DNA of 64,000 nucleotides from Fenollaria timonensis (GTDB lineage: Bacteria; Bacillota; Clostridia; Tissierellales; Peptoniphilaceae). Where the stretch lies: positions 488,082 to 552,081 of the forward strand of contig NZ_LN898229.1 in NCBI RefSeq assembly GCF_001457835.1, read 5' to 3'. Below are positions 42,499 to 50,377 of this stretch, one piece after another. The translations under genes and the position numbers were made by a program. Position 1 is the first letter of the stretch. Every line of letters begins with the position of its first letter. The notes under the pieces were generated by a model. The model worked only from the letters and a program-made list of their open reading frames with translations, had not been told where the DNA came from and ran no database searches.

Positions 42499-43238
42499 TG
42501 ATAAAGATAATAAAATCCGAAATATATAAAATCAAAGGCACATGGCTTCCTTGGATTCACATAGTTTTACCTATAGCCTATTCTTTTTTATTTTATCTGG
42601 CATTAAAAACCACTGGACTAAAAAACTTTGAAGAAAGCGATATAAGCCAAACATATTTTGTACTTTTAGGAGCGGTAATGCCAATAATATTAAGTTTTAT
42701 AAGTTCAAAAGTTGTTGATATGGAAATGGGTGCTGGAAATTTTCAAACGCTTTTATCTACTACAAAATCTAGAAGCAAAGCTTATATAGGAAAACTCCTT
42801 GTATTAGAATTGGGATTTGTTATTTCTCTCGCTTTAGCTATTATAATTTTTTCAATACTAACTGGATATCAAAATATCTTAGATTGGCTTATTGAATTTT
42901 GCTTAATTATCATTAGCAGCTTTTCTTTATACTTGATTCATTTTTGGGTATCAATCATATTAAGTAATGGTGCATCTATTGGATTAGGTTTTCTAGAAAC
43001 ATTGATCAATTTACTTTCAATGACTGTAATTGGTGATAGTATCTGGTATTTTATACCTTGTACTTGGGGCTCTAGACTTCCAGCTATGTATATTACTATG
43101 GGCAAAGTTTCGGATCCTTCCTATTTTTATAAAGAGTTGAGAATTTGGAGTTTTGTAGCTTTGCTTATTATCTTAATCCTATTTATTTCCTCAATAATTT
43201 GGTTTAATAAGTGGGATGGGAAATCTCTTAGCGAATAA
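42498..43238 (+). CDS. lantibiotic-protection ABC permease (LanG/MutG-like)
   Basis: A 246-residue second permease with six helices, starting MIKIIKSEIYKIKGTWLPWIHIVLP, the typical MutG/EpiG N-terminus, and containing VDMEMGAGNFQTLLSTTKSRSKAYIGKL. ATG 42498 overlaps the LanE stop. The open frame upstream to 42420 lies inside lanE and is rejected. Its partner is the preceding permease. Confidence 0.9.
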   Translation: MIKIIKSEIYKIKGTWLPWIHIVLPIAYSFLFYLALKTTGLKNFEESDISQTYFVLLGAVMPIILSFISSKVVDMEMGAGNFQTLLSTTKSRSKAYIGKLLVLELGFVISLALAIIIFSILTGYQNILDWLIEFCLIIISSFSLYLIHFWVSIILSNGASIGLGFLETLINLLSMTVIGDSIWYFIPCTWGSRLPAMYITMGKVSDPSYFYKELRIWSFVALLIILILFISSIIWFNKWDGKSLSE

Positions 43239-43269
43239 AAATGTTTATGAAAAATGAGGAGGTGATAAA

Positions 43270-43929
43270 ATGTCTTTAATTCTTGCAGTTGATGACGAGT
43301 TAGATATGCTTGATCTAATAAGAAACATTTTGAAAAAGAACAAGCATCAAGTCGATGTATATCAAAATCCTTTAGACGTTGATAATAGTAAGCTTAGTAA
43401 ATATGATTTGATTCTACTTGATGTTATGATGCCAGGTATTGACGGAATTAGTTTCTGTAAGGATATTCGAGCTAAAGTAGACTGCCCTATTCTTTTTTTA
43501 ACAGCAAAAACTATGGAAGAAGATATAGTTGAAGCCTTATTAATTGGAGGAGATGATTACATCACAAAACCATTCGGTGCTAAAGAACTCCTAGCTCGTA
43601 TCGAAGCCCACTTAAGACGAGAAAAAAGAGAGCGACACAGTAGTTTAAATCTTGGTGAAATTCGATTTGATTTATCTTCCAATGAAGTTTTTGTAGGAGA
43701 TGAAAAAGTTCATTTGACAAAATCTGAATATCAAATTTCAGAATTACTGGCAAAAAGAAAAGGACAAGTATTTTCAAGAGAGCAAATATATGAGCTTATC
43801 TTTGGATTTGATGGCATCGGAGATGCATCTGCAATATCAGAACATATAAAAAATATTAGAGCAAAGTTTCAAAAGTATGGAGAAAATCCAATTGAAACAG
43901 TATGGGGGATCGGATATAAATGGAATTAA
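43270..43929 (+). CDS. OmpR-family response regulator (LanR-like)
   Basis: A 219-residue regulator with acidic pair Asp8-Asp9, phosphorylation site Asp51 in LILLDVMMPGIDG, Lys in TKPFGAKELLAR, and a C-terminal winged helix ending GIGYKWN. GAGGAGGTG precedes the ATG. It overlaps the kinase gene by 10 bp. It most likely binds the TCCTTAWG repeats upstream of lanF and activates the transporter when a lantibiotic is sensed. Confidence 0.92.
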   Translation: MSLILAVDDELDMLDLIRNILKKNKHQVDVYQNPLDVDNSKLSKYDLILLDVMMPGIDGISFCKDIRAKVDCPILFLTAKTMEEDIVEALLIGGDDYITKPFGAKELLARIEAHLRREKRERHSSLNLGEIRFDLSSNEVFVGDEKVHLTKSEYQISELLAKRKGQVFSREQIYELIFGFDGIGDASAISEHIKNIRAKFQKYGENPIETVWGIGYKWN

Positions 43930-45290
43930 AATCAAAAGGTCAATCTCTTAAATATATACTTTTTAAATATTTATTAAGTATTGCATTAGGATTGGTGATC
44001 TCTGGTGGATTAATCATAGCTTTTATATCTGCTTCATACCAGTTTAAGTGGATATTTCCAGCAAACCATACTGAGAGTTTAATTTTAGAAAGAAAGATAG
44101 AAATTGCCACTTCAAAAAATTTCGAAAAATCATTACTTCCAGATAATACATCTTATCTATTTTTATCAAAAGATAAAAAAGTTTTAGAAACAAATATGAA
44201 TAAGAACATTCAAGATAAAGCGTTAAACTATCATAATGGCTTAGCTTATTCTAATTCAAATTTATCTTTTATAGAAATACAAAGGTCAGATGGTTGTGTA
44301 ATTGTAGCTTATGAGCTAAAACCTTATTATAGAAGTCTTTGGATGCAAAAACATCTACCACAAATAAATATTTTATTACTAATTTTACTGATAATATTTT
44401 GTCTTATTAGTATTGTTACCACAACATTAATTTGGGCAAAGAAAATATCAAGAGAATTAAATCCTTTGCTAGAAGCTTCGGAAGAAATCGGGAAACAAAA
44501 CTTAGACTTCCAAGTTAAAAAGTCAAATGTTCAGGAATTTAATGTCATATTAGAAAGTTTAGAAAAAATAAAGCTAGGGTTAAGTGAATCTTTAAGAATA
44601 AATTGGAGAGAGGAAGAGAAAAAAAGAAATCAGATTTCAGCATTAAGCCATGACATAAAAACTCCTCTTTCAATTATAAAGGGGAACTCAGAATTATTAG
44701 GAGAAACAAATCTAACTAAAGAGCAAGAAACGTATCTAAATTATATTATAAAAAACACAAACCGTATCGGTAAATATATTGAAACCTTAATGCTTGTTAA
44801 TAAATCTAACCAAGCAAATGAATTAAATTTTAATGAAATTAGATCAGAAGAATTTGTAGGACACATTGAAAAACTAGCTAAAGAATTCACATCAACTTAT
44901 AAGTTAAATCTTTTAGAAGATATTAACTATGATGATGATTTTTTAATAGTAGATTTGAAAAATTTTGAACGAGCCTTTCTTAATATTCTTAGTAATGCAG
45001 AGGAACACAGTCCTAAAAACTCAACTATTAAGTTAATTATATGTTCCAAAGCTGATAAGCTTCAAATATCAATATTAGATCAAGGACATGGATTTACAGG
45101 TGAAGACCTATTATATGCAAAAGATCAATTCTATCAAGGAGACAAAAGTAGGCATTCAAAAGAAAACTATGGTATCGGATTATTTGTTGCCGAACAAATT
45201 ATTGATATGCACGGAGGAAATCTTGTTTTAGAAAATAGAACTGATGAAATCGGTGCCAAAGTAAGCATATTGCTACCTGTAAAGAAATAA
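43920..45290 (+). CDS. sensor histidine kinase (LanK-like)
   Basis: A 456-residue kinase. Helix 1 (about 12-36), an extracellular sensor of about 105 residues, helix 2 (about 145-168), then HAMP-like sequence. The H-box is SALSHDIKTPLSIIKGNSELL with His244, the N-box NILSNAEEHS and G-boxes DQGHGF and GIGLFVAEQI. It resembles the NisK/SpaK-type kinases linked to lantibiotic immunity operons. Partner: the overlapping response regulator. Confidence 0.92.
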   Translation: MELKSKGQSLKYILFKYLLSIALGLVISGGLIIAFISASYQFKWIFPANHTESLILERKIEIATSKNFEKSLLPDNTSYLFLSKDKKVLETNMNKNIQDKALNYHNGLAYSNSNLSFIEIQRSDGCVIVAYELKPYYRSLWMQKHLPQINILLLILLIIFCLISIVTTTLIWAKKISRELNPLLEASEEIGKQNLDFQVKKSNVQEFNVILESLEKIKLGLSESLRINWREEEKKRNQISALSHDIKTPLSIIKGNSELLGETNLTKEQETYLNYIIKNTNRIGKYIETLMLVNKSNQANELNFNEIRSEEFVGHIEKLAKEFTSTYKLNLLEDINYDDDFLIVDLKNFERAFLNILSNAEEHSPKNSTIKLIICSKADKLQISILDQGHGFTGEDLLYAKDQFYQGDKSRHSKENYGIGLFVAEQIIDMHGGNLVLENRTDEIGAKVSILLPVKK

Positions 45291-45349
45291 ATAGAGAATA
45301 TTACTATAATATCAAATTTCTTTATTTTATTATATTTGATTTATATAAA

Positions 45350-45385
45350 AAGGCCATAATAAGTAAGTTATGGTCTTATTTTTTT
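45350..45385 (+). terminator. rho-independent terminator
   Basis: AAGGCCATAA, an 8-nt loop and TTATGGTCTT are followed by a T-run. It ends the lan operon. Confidence 0.88.
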
Positions 45386-45574
45386 GCCAAACAAAAAGCA
45401 CTTAGAATTATTATTTAATTTATTTTTTTACAAATGTTTCCATTCTAACCCGAGTTACACTATCAGTAATATTTAAGCTTTGAGCTTACAAGGTTTTGAT
45501 CTTGTCTTTCACAAAAGCACCCCACCGTTTAAAATCACTTCCCTTTGGGTAGCTATACATTAGAGGTGATATTT
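45386..45574. other. intergenic stretch upstream of the hydroxyacid dehydrogenase
   Basis: AT-rich sequence with a TATACAT -10-like box near 45555 and the ribosome binding site AGAGGTG. I see no gene or repeat. Confidence 0.4.
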
Positions 45575-46519
45575 ATGAAGATAGTTTTCTTAGACATGTA
45601 TAATTCAAATCCGGGCGACATTGACACTGCTATGTTCAAGGAGCTTGGCGAATTTATTACATATGACAGAACTAATCCATCTGATATAGAAGAAAGAATA
45701 AAGGATGCGGACATCGTGATCACAAACAAGGTAAGGCTTGGCAAAGCTGAGCTTGAGGGCACTAAGGTGAAGTTCATCGCCGAGGCAGCGACTGGCTTCG
45801 ACAACCTAGACCTAAATGCGCTTAAGGAGCTTGGCATCGGCCTTGCGAACGTTCCTAGCTACTCAACTTATTCGGTTGTACAGCTAACGCTTGCTCACTT
45901 ACTGAATGCGACTAACGATGTCTATAGTTATGCAAAAAATGTTCGTAATGGAGAATGGGTGGACAGCCGTGACTTTAATTTCTTCCTAGGTACTATTCAC
46001 GAGCTTGCTGGCAAAACAGCGGGCATAGTGGGCTACGGCGACATCGGTCAAAAAGTTGCCGATGCTTATAGGGCTCTTGGCATGAAGGTCATCGCCTTAA
46101 AGGTAGCGGGTCACCATGCTAATGGGGACTTCTTCCGTGACTATGAAGACTTTTTCAAAGAAGCGGACATAATTAGTTTACACGCGCCAATGAATGCGGA
46201 TTCAAAAGAAATTATAAATAAAAATAGTCTTGCGCTTATGAAAAACACAGCCATCATCATAAATACAGCACGTGGCGGCCTTATCAACGAGGCTGATTTA
46301 GCTGACGCGCTTAAGAATGGCAAGGTCGCTTTCTACGCTTCAGACGTTTCTGCGCCTGAACCTATGACTAAGGACAATAAGCTATATGCCCTTGATAATG
46401 CGGCTTTCACGCCACACATCGCTTGGGCTTCACTTGAAGCAAGACAAAGGCTTTACAAGGTTATTTATGACAATATCAAAGCCTATATCGATGGCAGGAG
46501 CTTAAATAGAATTGTCTAA
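45575..46519 (+). CDS. D-isomer 2-hydroxyacid dehydrogenase, glycerate dehydrogenase-like
   Basis: A 314-residue NAD(P)-dependent reductase. The Rossmann motif is GIVGYGDIGQKVADAYRALGM. The catalytic Arg is in INTARGGLINEADL, and the acid/base His in FTPHIAWAS. ATG 45575 follows AGAGGTGATATTT; the frame further upstream begins at a TTG without a ribosome binding site. It overlaps the glycerate kinase-like gene by 8 bp, which points to hydroxypyruvate-to-glycerate reduction feeding glycerate phosphorylation. Phosphoglycerate or other 2-ketoacids remain possible substrates. Confidence 0.88.
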   Translation: MKIVFLDMYNSNPGDIDTAMFKELGEFITYDRTNPSDIEERIKDADIVITNKVRLGKAELEGTKVKFIAEAATGFDNLDLNALKELGIGLANVPSYSTYSVVQLTLAHLLNATNDVYSYAKNVRNGEWVDSRDFNFFLGTIHELAGKTAGIVGYGDIGQKVADAYRALGMKVIALKVAGHHANGDFFRDYEDFFKEADIISLHAPMNADSKEIINKNSLALMKNTAIIINTARGGLINEADLADALKNGKVAFYASDVSAPEPMTKDNKLYALDNAAFTPHIAWASLEARQRLYKVIYDNIKAYIDGRSLNRIV

Positions 46520-48728
46520 GAAGGTCGCACTTATCGCCGGCTCCTTTATTTCAGGGATTTCGTCCTTGGAGCTACTTAAGGCGATAGAAGAGAAAATAGA
46601 TGCCGACGTAGATATATACGCGCTTCCAGACGGCTACGGCAACATTTATGAGGCGACGGAGGACCTTGATTCATTCACAGTCGAGACGCTTACGGTAATG
46701 GACGAAGCTGGCGAAGAGCACGATCTTAAGTACTTAAGATTTGATGAGCATGTGCTTGTGTCCTTCTCAAATGTTGTTGAATACAAGGTTAAAGGCGATT
46801 TAAGCTCTACTAGCTACTTGGCAGGTGCTCTCGTTAAGAAACTGATTGAAAATGGCGAGAAGAAGATTACCATAAGCATAGGGGGAAGCGGTGTAAATGA
46901 CGCGGCCATAGGCTTTTTGCGTGCCATGGGCGTGAAATTTTACAACGTCTTAGACGAAGAAGTGACTGAGACGAGGGAGATCTACAAGATTAAGCGCTTT
47001 GACACGAGTGAGATGGATGCGCTCATAAAAGGCGTGGACTTTAACGTTTTGAAGTACTCTAAGACGCGCTTCATCGGCTATAGAGGCACTACTTATCAAA
47101 ACAGGCTCATCAAGGACAATCTGATTCTTGAGATTTTCGAGCGCAATATGGAGAATTTTCAGTACCTTTTGCAAAATCATTTTGGCTTCAAGGTCAAAAG
47201 CGTTGAAGCAGCTGGTGCTGGCGGCGGATCCATGCTTAGCCTAGTTAAGTTTTTGAACGCAAAAGTAGTGGATTTAGGAGATTTTTTAGAAAAATATTTT
47301 AATTTTGACAATATTGCTCAAAAAAGTGATATAATAATACTAGTTGACGACTATCTGTCCTTAAAGCTTAGGAAGGAAAGTTTTAGGGCCCTTGTCTTGA
47401 ACAAGGCGAAAGAGTATGACAAAGAGATTATCGGTCTGGCGCTTGACGCAGAAGAGGAGAAGGCCTCTTTCATCGAGCAAGGCTTTACTAGGATGATAGA
47501 CCTTACATATGACTCTGAGTCACTGGATAGAGCGGCAAATATCATCAATAATTATTTAAAAGGAGAGGATGACATGGCTTACAAAGAAGAAGCACTGAAG
47601 TTTCACGAAGAAAAAAGAGGTAAATTAGAAGTAGTTCCAAAGGTTGAGGTAAACAACGCTCATGACCTTGCACTTGCCTATACACCAGGCGTTGCAGAGC
47701 CTTGCAAGCTTATACACGAGGACAGTGAGCTTCAATACAAATACACTGCAAAGGGTAACCTTATCGCTGTAGTTACAGACGGTTCAGCAGTTCTTGGCCT
47801 TGGCAATATCGGGGCAAGGGCAGGCATGCCAGTTATGGAAGGAAAGTCCATACTATTCAAAAAGTTTGGCGGCGTTGACGCTTTCCCTATCATGCTTGAT
47901 ACACAAGACGTTGACGAGATCGTTAATACAGTTAAAAACATTGCTCCAGGCTTTGGCGGCATTAACCTTGAAGATATCAGTGCGCCTAGATGCTTTGAGA
48001 TAGAGAGAAAACTAGATGAGATGCTTGATATACCAGTATTTCATGACGATCAATATGGCACAGCCATCGTCGTAACAGCTGCACTTATCAACGCATGCAA
48101 ACTTGTTAAAAAAGATTATGCGGACCTTAAAGTCGTTATCAATGGTAGTGGCGCAGCAGGCATTGCCATCGCCTATATGATGCTTAACCTAGGCGTTAAG
48201 AACATCCTTGTTTGCGACTCAAAGGGCATTATCTATAGAGGAAATGAAAAGAACAACTGGATCAAGGCAGAAATCGCTGAAAAGACAAATCCAGATAACC
48301 AAGAAGGAACACTTAAGGACGCAATGGTAGGTGCCGACGTATTCATAGGCGTTTCAGCTCCTGGCGTACTTACAAAAGACATGGTTAAGACTATGAACAA
48401 AGACGCGATAGTATTTGCTATGGCAAATCCAGTTCCAGAAATCTATCCAGACGAAGCAAAAGAAGCCGGCGCAAAGATAGTTGGAACAGGTAGAAGTGAC
48501 TTTGCTAACCAAATCAACAACTCCCTAGCTTTCCCTGGAATATTCAGAGGAGCGCTTGATAGACGCGCAAAGACAATCACATTCGATATGAAAGTCGCTG
48601 CAGCACATGCAATCGCAGACCTTGTAGACGATAAAGACCTTACAGCCAGTCATATCATGCCAGATATGTTCGACGAAAGAGTTCCAAAAGCCGTTGCAAA
48701 AGCAGTTTACCACGCTTATCAAGAGTAA
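46512..48728 (+). CDS. glycerate kinase-like domain fused to NAD-type malic enzyme
   Basis: A 738-residue open frame with two unrelated enzymes. Residues 1-354 form a divergent type 1 glycerate kinase: ALIAGSFISGISSLELLKAIEEK, ISIGGSGVNDAAIGFLRAMG and AAGAGGGSMLSLVKFLNAKVVDL. Residues 355-738 are a complete short malic enzyme: AYTPGVAEPCKLI, GLGNIGARAGMPVMEGKS, FHDDQYGTAIV, GSGAAGIAI. The start is TTG 46512 (MSKKV) overlapping the dehydrogenase stop. AAAAGGAGAGG and ATG 47574 lie at the junction in frame, so the malic enzyme can also be made alone. A one-base shift there would give TGA, hinting at ancestral separate genes. It overlaps the next gene by 1 bp. Confidence 0.85.
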   Translation: MSKKVALIAGSFISGISSLELLKAIEEKIDADVDIYALPDGYGNIYEATEDLDSFTVETLTVMDEAGEEHDLKYLRFDEHVLVSFSNVVEYKVKGDLSSTSYLAGALVKKLIENGEKKITISIGGSGVNDAAIGFLRAMGVKFYNVLDEEVTETREIYKIKRFDTSEMDALIKGVDFNVLKYSKTRFIGYRGTTYQNRLIKDNLILEIFERNMENFQYLLQNHFGFKVKSVEAAGAGGGSMLSLVKFLNAKVVDLGDFLEKYFNFDNIAQKSDIIILVDDYLSLKLRKESFRALVLNKAKEYDKEIIGLALDAEEEKASFIEQGFTRMIDLTYDSESLDRAANIINNYLKGEDDMAYKEEALKFHEEKRGKLEVVPKVEVNNAHDLALAYTPGVAEPCKLIHEDSELQYKYTAKGNLIAVVTDGSAVLGLGNIGARAGMPVMEGKSILFKKFGGVDAFPIMLDTQDVDEIVNTVKNIAPGFGGINLEDISAPRCFEIERKLDEMLDIPVFHDDQYGTAIVVTAALINACKLVKKDYADLKVVINGSGAAGIAIAYMMLNLGVKNILVCDSKGIIYRGNEKNNWIKAEIAEKTNPDNQEGTLKDAMVGADVFIGVSAPGVLTKDMVKTMNKDAIVFAMANPVPEIYPDEAKEAGAKIVGTGRSDFANQINNSLAFPGIFRGALDRRAKTITFDMKVAAAHAIADLVDDKDLTASHIMPDMFDERVPKAVAKAVYHAYQE

Positions 48729-49246
48729 TGAGCTACGGATTTATTAAAAAATTAGATAAAGTAGATAAAGTAGATAAAGAAGTGATGCTGGGAGTGGACC
48801 TAGCATCACTTTCTATTACGAGTGACTTTGAGGGAACGGGCCTAAATAATCACTGCGCCTTCACTACAGCTACCAATATCATGAAGATGATGGGCTTCGA
48901 TCAGGTCACATTTGACGAAGTTTATAGGCATATCAAATCGGGTCCAGTCTTGTTTATGGAGCCACGCCTCAAAAAAATTATTAAAAATAGAAAGACAAGC
49001 GTAAATATTAAAAGAAAATATTTCCCCAAAACCATGGACATGGTACGCTCCATTGACCAAGGTCACATCACAGCCATGCTTCTAGTAGAGTCAGTAAAAA
49101 GCGCACATTGGGTCATAGTCACAGGCTACGCCATAAGCGTGGGAGAAATTTATTTAAAAGTCTTTACAAACTGGTATCATGAACTTCGCTACTATAAAGT
49201 GAATAGTGGGAGCAAAGCCGTGATGAGCCTCGAATTTTTTATTTAG
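48728..49246 (+). CDS. papain-like (C39-related) cysteine peptidase-like protein
   Basis: A 172-residue protein. Cys43 in NNHCAFTTATNIMKMMG, His127 in SAHWVIVTGYAI and an Asn in VFTNWYHE form a plausible Cys-His-Asn triad in papain order. The N-terminus has three KVDK repeats. No signal peptide is seen, so it should act in the cytosol. The start overlaps the stop of the malic enzyme frame (TAATG), so it is translationally coupled to the glycerate operon. No close family is recognised. A peptidase, transglutaminase-like enzyme or inactive sensor are all possible. Confidence 0.7.
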   Translation: MSYGFIKKLDKVDKVDKEVMLGVDLASLSITSDFEGTGLNNHCAFTTATNIMKMMGFDQVTFDEVYRHIKSGPVLFMEPRLKKIIKNRKTSVNIKRKYFPKTMDMVRSIDQGHITAMLLVESVKSAHWVIVTGYAISVGEIYLKVFTNWYHELRYYKVNSGSKAVMSLEFFI

Positions 49247-49248
49247 CC

Positions 49249-49277
49249 TTGACAAATTATTAAGAGAGGACTATAAT
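49249..49277 (+). promoter_or_regulatory. ribU promoter
   Basis: TTGACA (49249-49254), a 17-bp spacer and TATAAT (49272-49277), directly upstream of the FMN riboswitch and overlapping nothing else. Confidence 0.85.
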
Positions 49278-49287
49278 AAAGGTACAT

Positions 49288-49414
49288 CTAATACTTTGGG
49301 GTAAGGTGAAATTCCTTTTAACCGGCGGTAAAGCCCGCGAGCGTTTGCAGAACCTGTGAGATTCAGGTGCCGACTGTATAGTCAGGATGGAAAAAGATCT
49401 TAAAGGTTATTAGT
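49288..49414 (+). ncRNA. FMN riboswitch (RFN element)
   Basis: All conserved blocks are present: GGGGTAAGGTGAAATTCC at about 49298-49315, ACCGGCGGTAAAGCCCGCGA at 49321-49340, AGATTCAGGTGCCGAC at about 49359-49374 and TAGTCAGGATGG. The closing P1 stem pairs TAATAC..TTT with AAAGGTTATTA. A short linker leads to AAGGAGGG before ribU, so translational control is likely. Confidence 0.96.
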
Positions 49415-49444
49415 TGAATAATCATTAAGGAGGGTGTTTTTTTT

Positions 49445-50092
49445 ATGTCAAAAGCAAAAAAAATCACATTAATTGCAGCAGTTGCCGCTATGGCAATAGT
49501 TTTAACAGCGATAATTCGCTTCCCGATCACATCACTACCATTTCTTAAGTACGATCCAAAAGACGTGGTACTAACAACAGCAGGCTTCATCTTTGGACCA
49601 CTAGTAACGATAGTTGCAGCAGTGATCGAAGTTTTAGTTGAGATGATAACTTTCTCCGAGTCAGGACCTTGGGGCGCAGTTATGAACATCATCGCAACAC
49701 TTTCATTCTCAGGTATAGCAGTAGCTATCTACCACAAGAAAAGAACTACAAAGGGAGCAGTTTTGTCACTAGTATGCGCAGTTTTATCACTAACAGTAGT
49801 TATGTCACTTTGGAACCTAGTTGTAACACCGATATACACAGGCTTCCCGAGAGCAGAAGTAGTAAAACTTATGCCAGTTATCATACCATTTAACCTAATC
49901 AAAGGCGGAGTTAACGCAGCACTTATTATACTTTTGTATAAGCCAATCAAGAGCGCATTAGCAGGCGCTGGACTTACAGAAGAAGTAAGCTCAGAAAAGA
50001 ACGCTACTTGGACGACAATTAAGATGGTGAGCTTTGTAATATTACTTTGCTTGATCGCATTGATTATATATTTACGTTCAGGACTTAAATAA
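49445..50092 (+). CDS. ribU: ECF transporter S component, riboflavin-specific
   Basis: A 215-residue six-helix membrane protein, the riboflavin-binding subunit of a group II ECF importer. RibU features include the N-terminal LIAAVAAMAIVLTAI, FLKYDPKDVVLTTAGFIFGP, GPWGAVMNIIATLSF and MPFNLIKGG-like IIPFNLIKGGVNAALIILLYKPI. The FMN riboswitch upstream confirms the substrate. Shared EcfA/EcfT energising subunits are not in the window. Confidence 0.96.
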   Translation: MSKAKKITLIAAVAAMAIVLTAIIRFPITSLPFLKYDPKDVVLTTAGFIFGPLVTIVAAVIEVLVEMITFSESGPWGAVMNIIATLSFSGIAVAIYHKKRTTKGAVLSLVCAVLSLTVVMSLWNLVVTPIYTGFPRAEVVKLMPVIIPFNLIKGGVNAALIILLYKPIKSALAGAGLTEEVSSEKNATWTTIKMVSFVILLCLIALIIYLRSGLK

Positions 50093-50093
50093 A

Positions 50094-50173
50094 TTTCACG
50101 TTCGTGCGAAGCACCAAGGTTCTCGTACGAAAGTACGAGGTTCTTCAATTTGCATTCAATTGTAAGTGAAATT
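50094..50173. repeat. structured intergenic repeat, family 2, copy G
   Basis: The element is bounded by AAATTTC and GTGAAATT, with TTCGTGCGAAGCACCAAGG as in copy F. A different inner stem CTCGTAC-GAAA-GTACGAG, closed by a GNRA tetraloop, precedes the shared GGTTCTTC. Confidence 0.7.
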
Positions 50174-50210
50174 AATATTGATAAGAATGAATGAATAATA
50201 ATCCCGTTAT

Positions 50211-50244
50211 GTGAGTACATTGAAATGATGTGCTCACTTTTTTT
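50211..50244 (+). terminator. rho-independent terminator after ribU
   Basis: GTGAGTACAT, a 7-nt loop, ATGTGCTCAC and a T-run. A closely similar terminator with the same upstream context is at 57783-57819. Confidence 0.88.
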
Positions 50245-50271
50245 GTACAATTGTTACAGTTGTGTTACAAA
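50243..50271 (+). promoter_or_regulatory. adhesin promoter region with WalR-type box
   Basis: TGTTAC-AGTTG-TGTTAC at 50252-50268 fits the WalR (YycF/VicR) consensus TGTWAH-N5-TGTWAH exactly. It sits between a possible -35 TTGTAC (50243-50248) and -10 TACAAA (50266-50271, 17-bp spacer). The same arrangement occurs before the S8 protease. Confidence 0.6.
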
Positions 50272-50283
50272 ACCTCGCAAAGC

Positions 50284-50345
50284 TTGATTTTTGTGTGGGG
50301 GGGGGTGCTATGATAAGGGTAGATTACTGCGTCTAAAAACGCAGT
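50284..50345 (+). promoter_or_regulatory. nine-G tract and hairpin upstream of the adhesin
   Basis: A run of nine G's (50297-50305) stands out in this AT-rich sequence. It lies between TTGATT (50284-50289) and TATGAT (50309-50314), a possible promoter with a 19-bp spacer, or in the 5' leader if the upstream promoter is used. A hairpin ACTGCGT/ACGCAGT follows at 50326-50345. Slippage on the G run could change spacer length or leader structure. Confidence 0.55.
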
Positions 50346-50377
50346 GACTATATCTATATAATAAGGAGGAAAAAATT

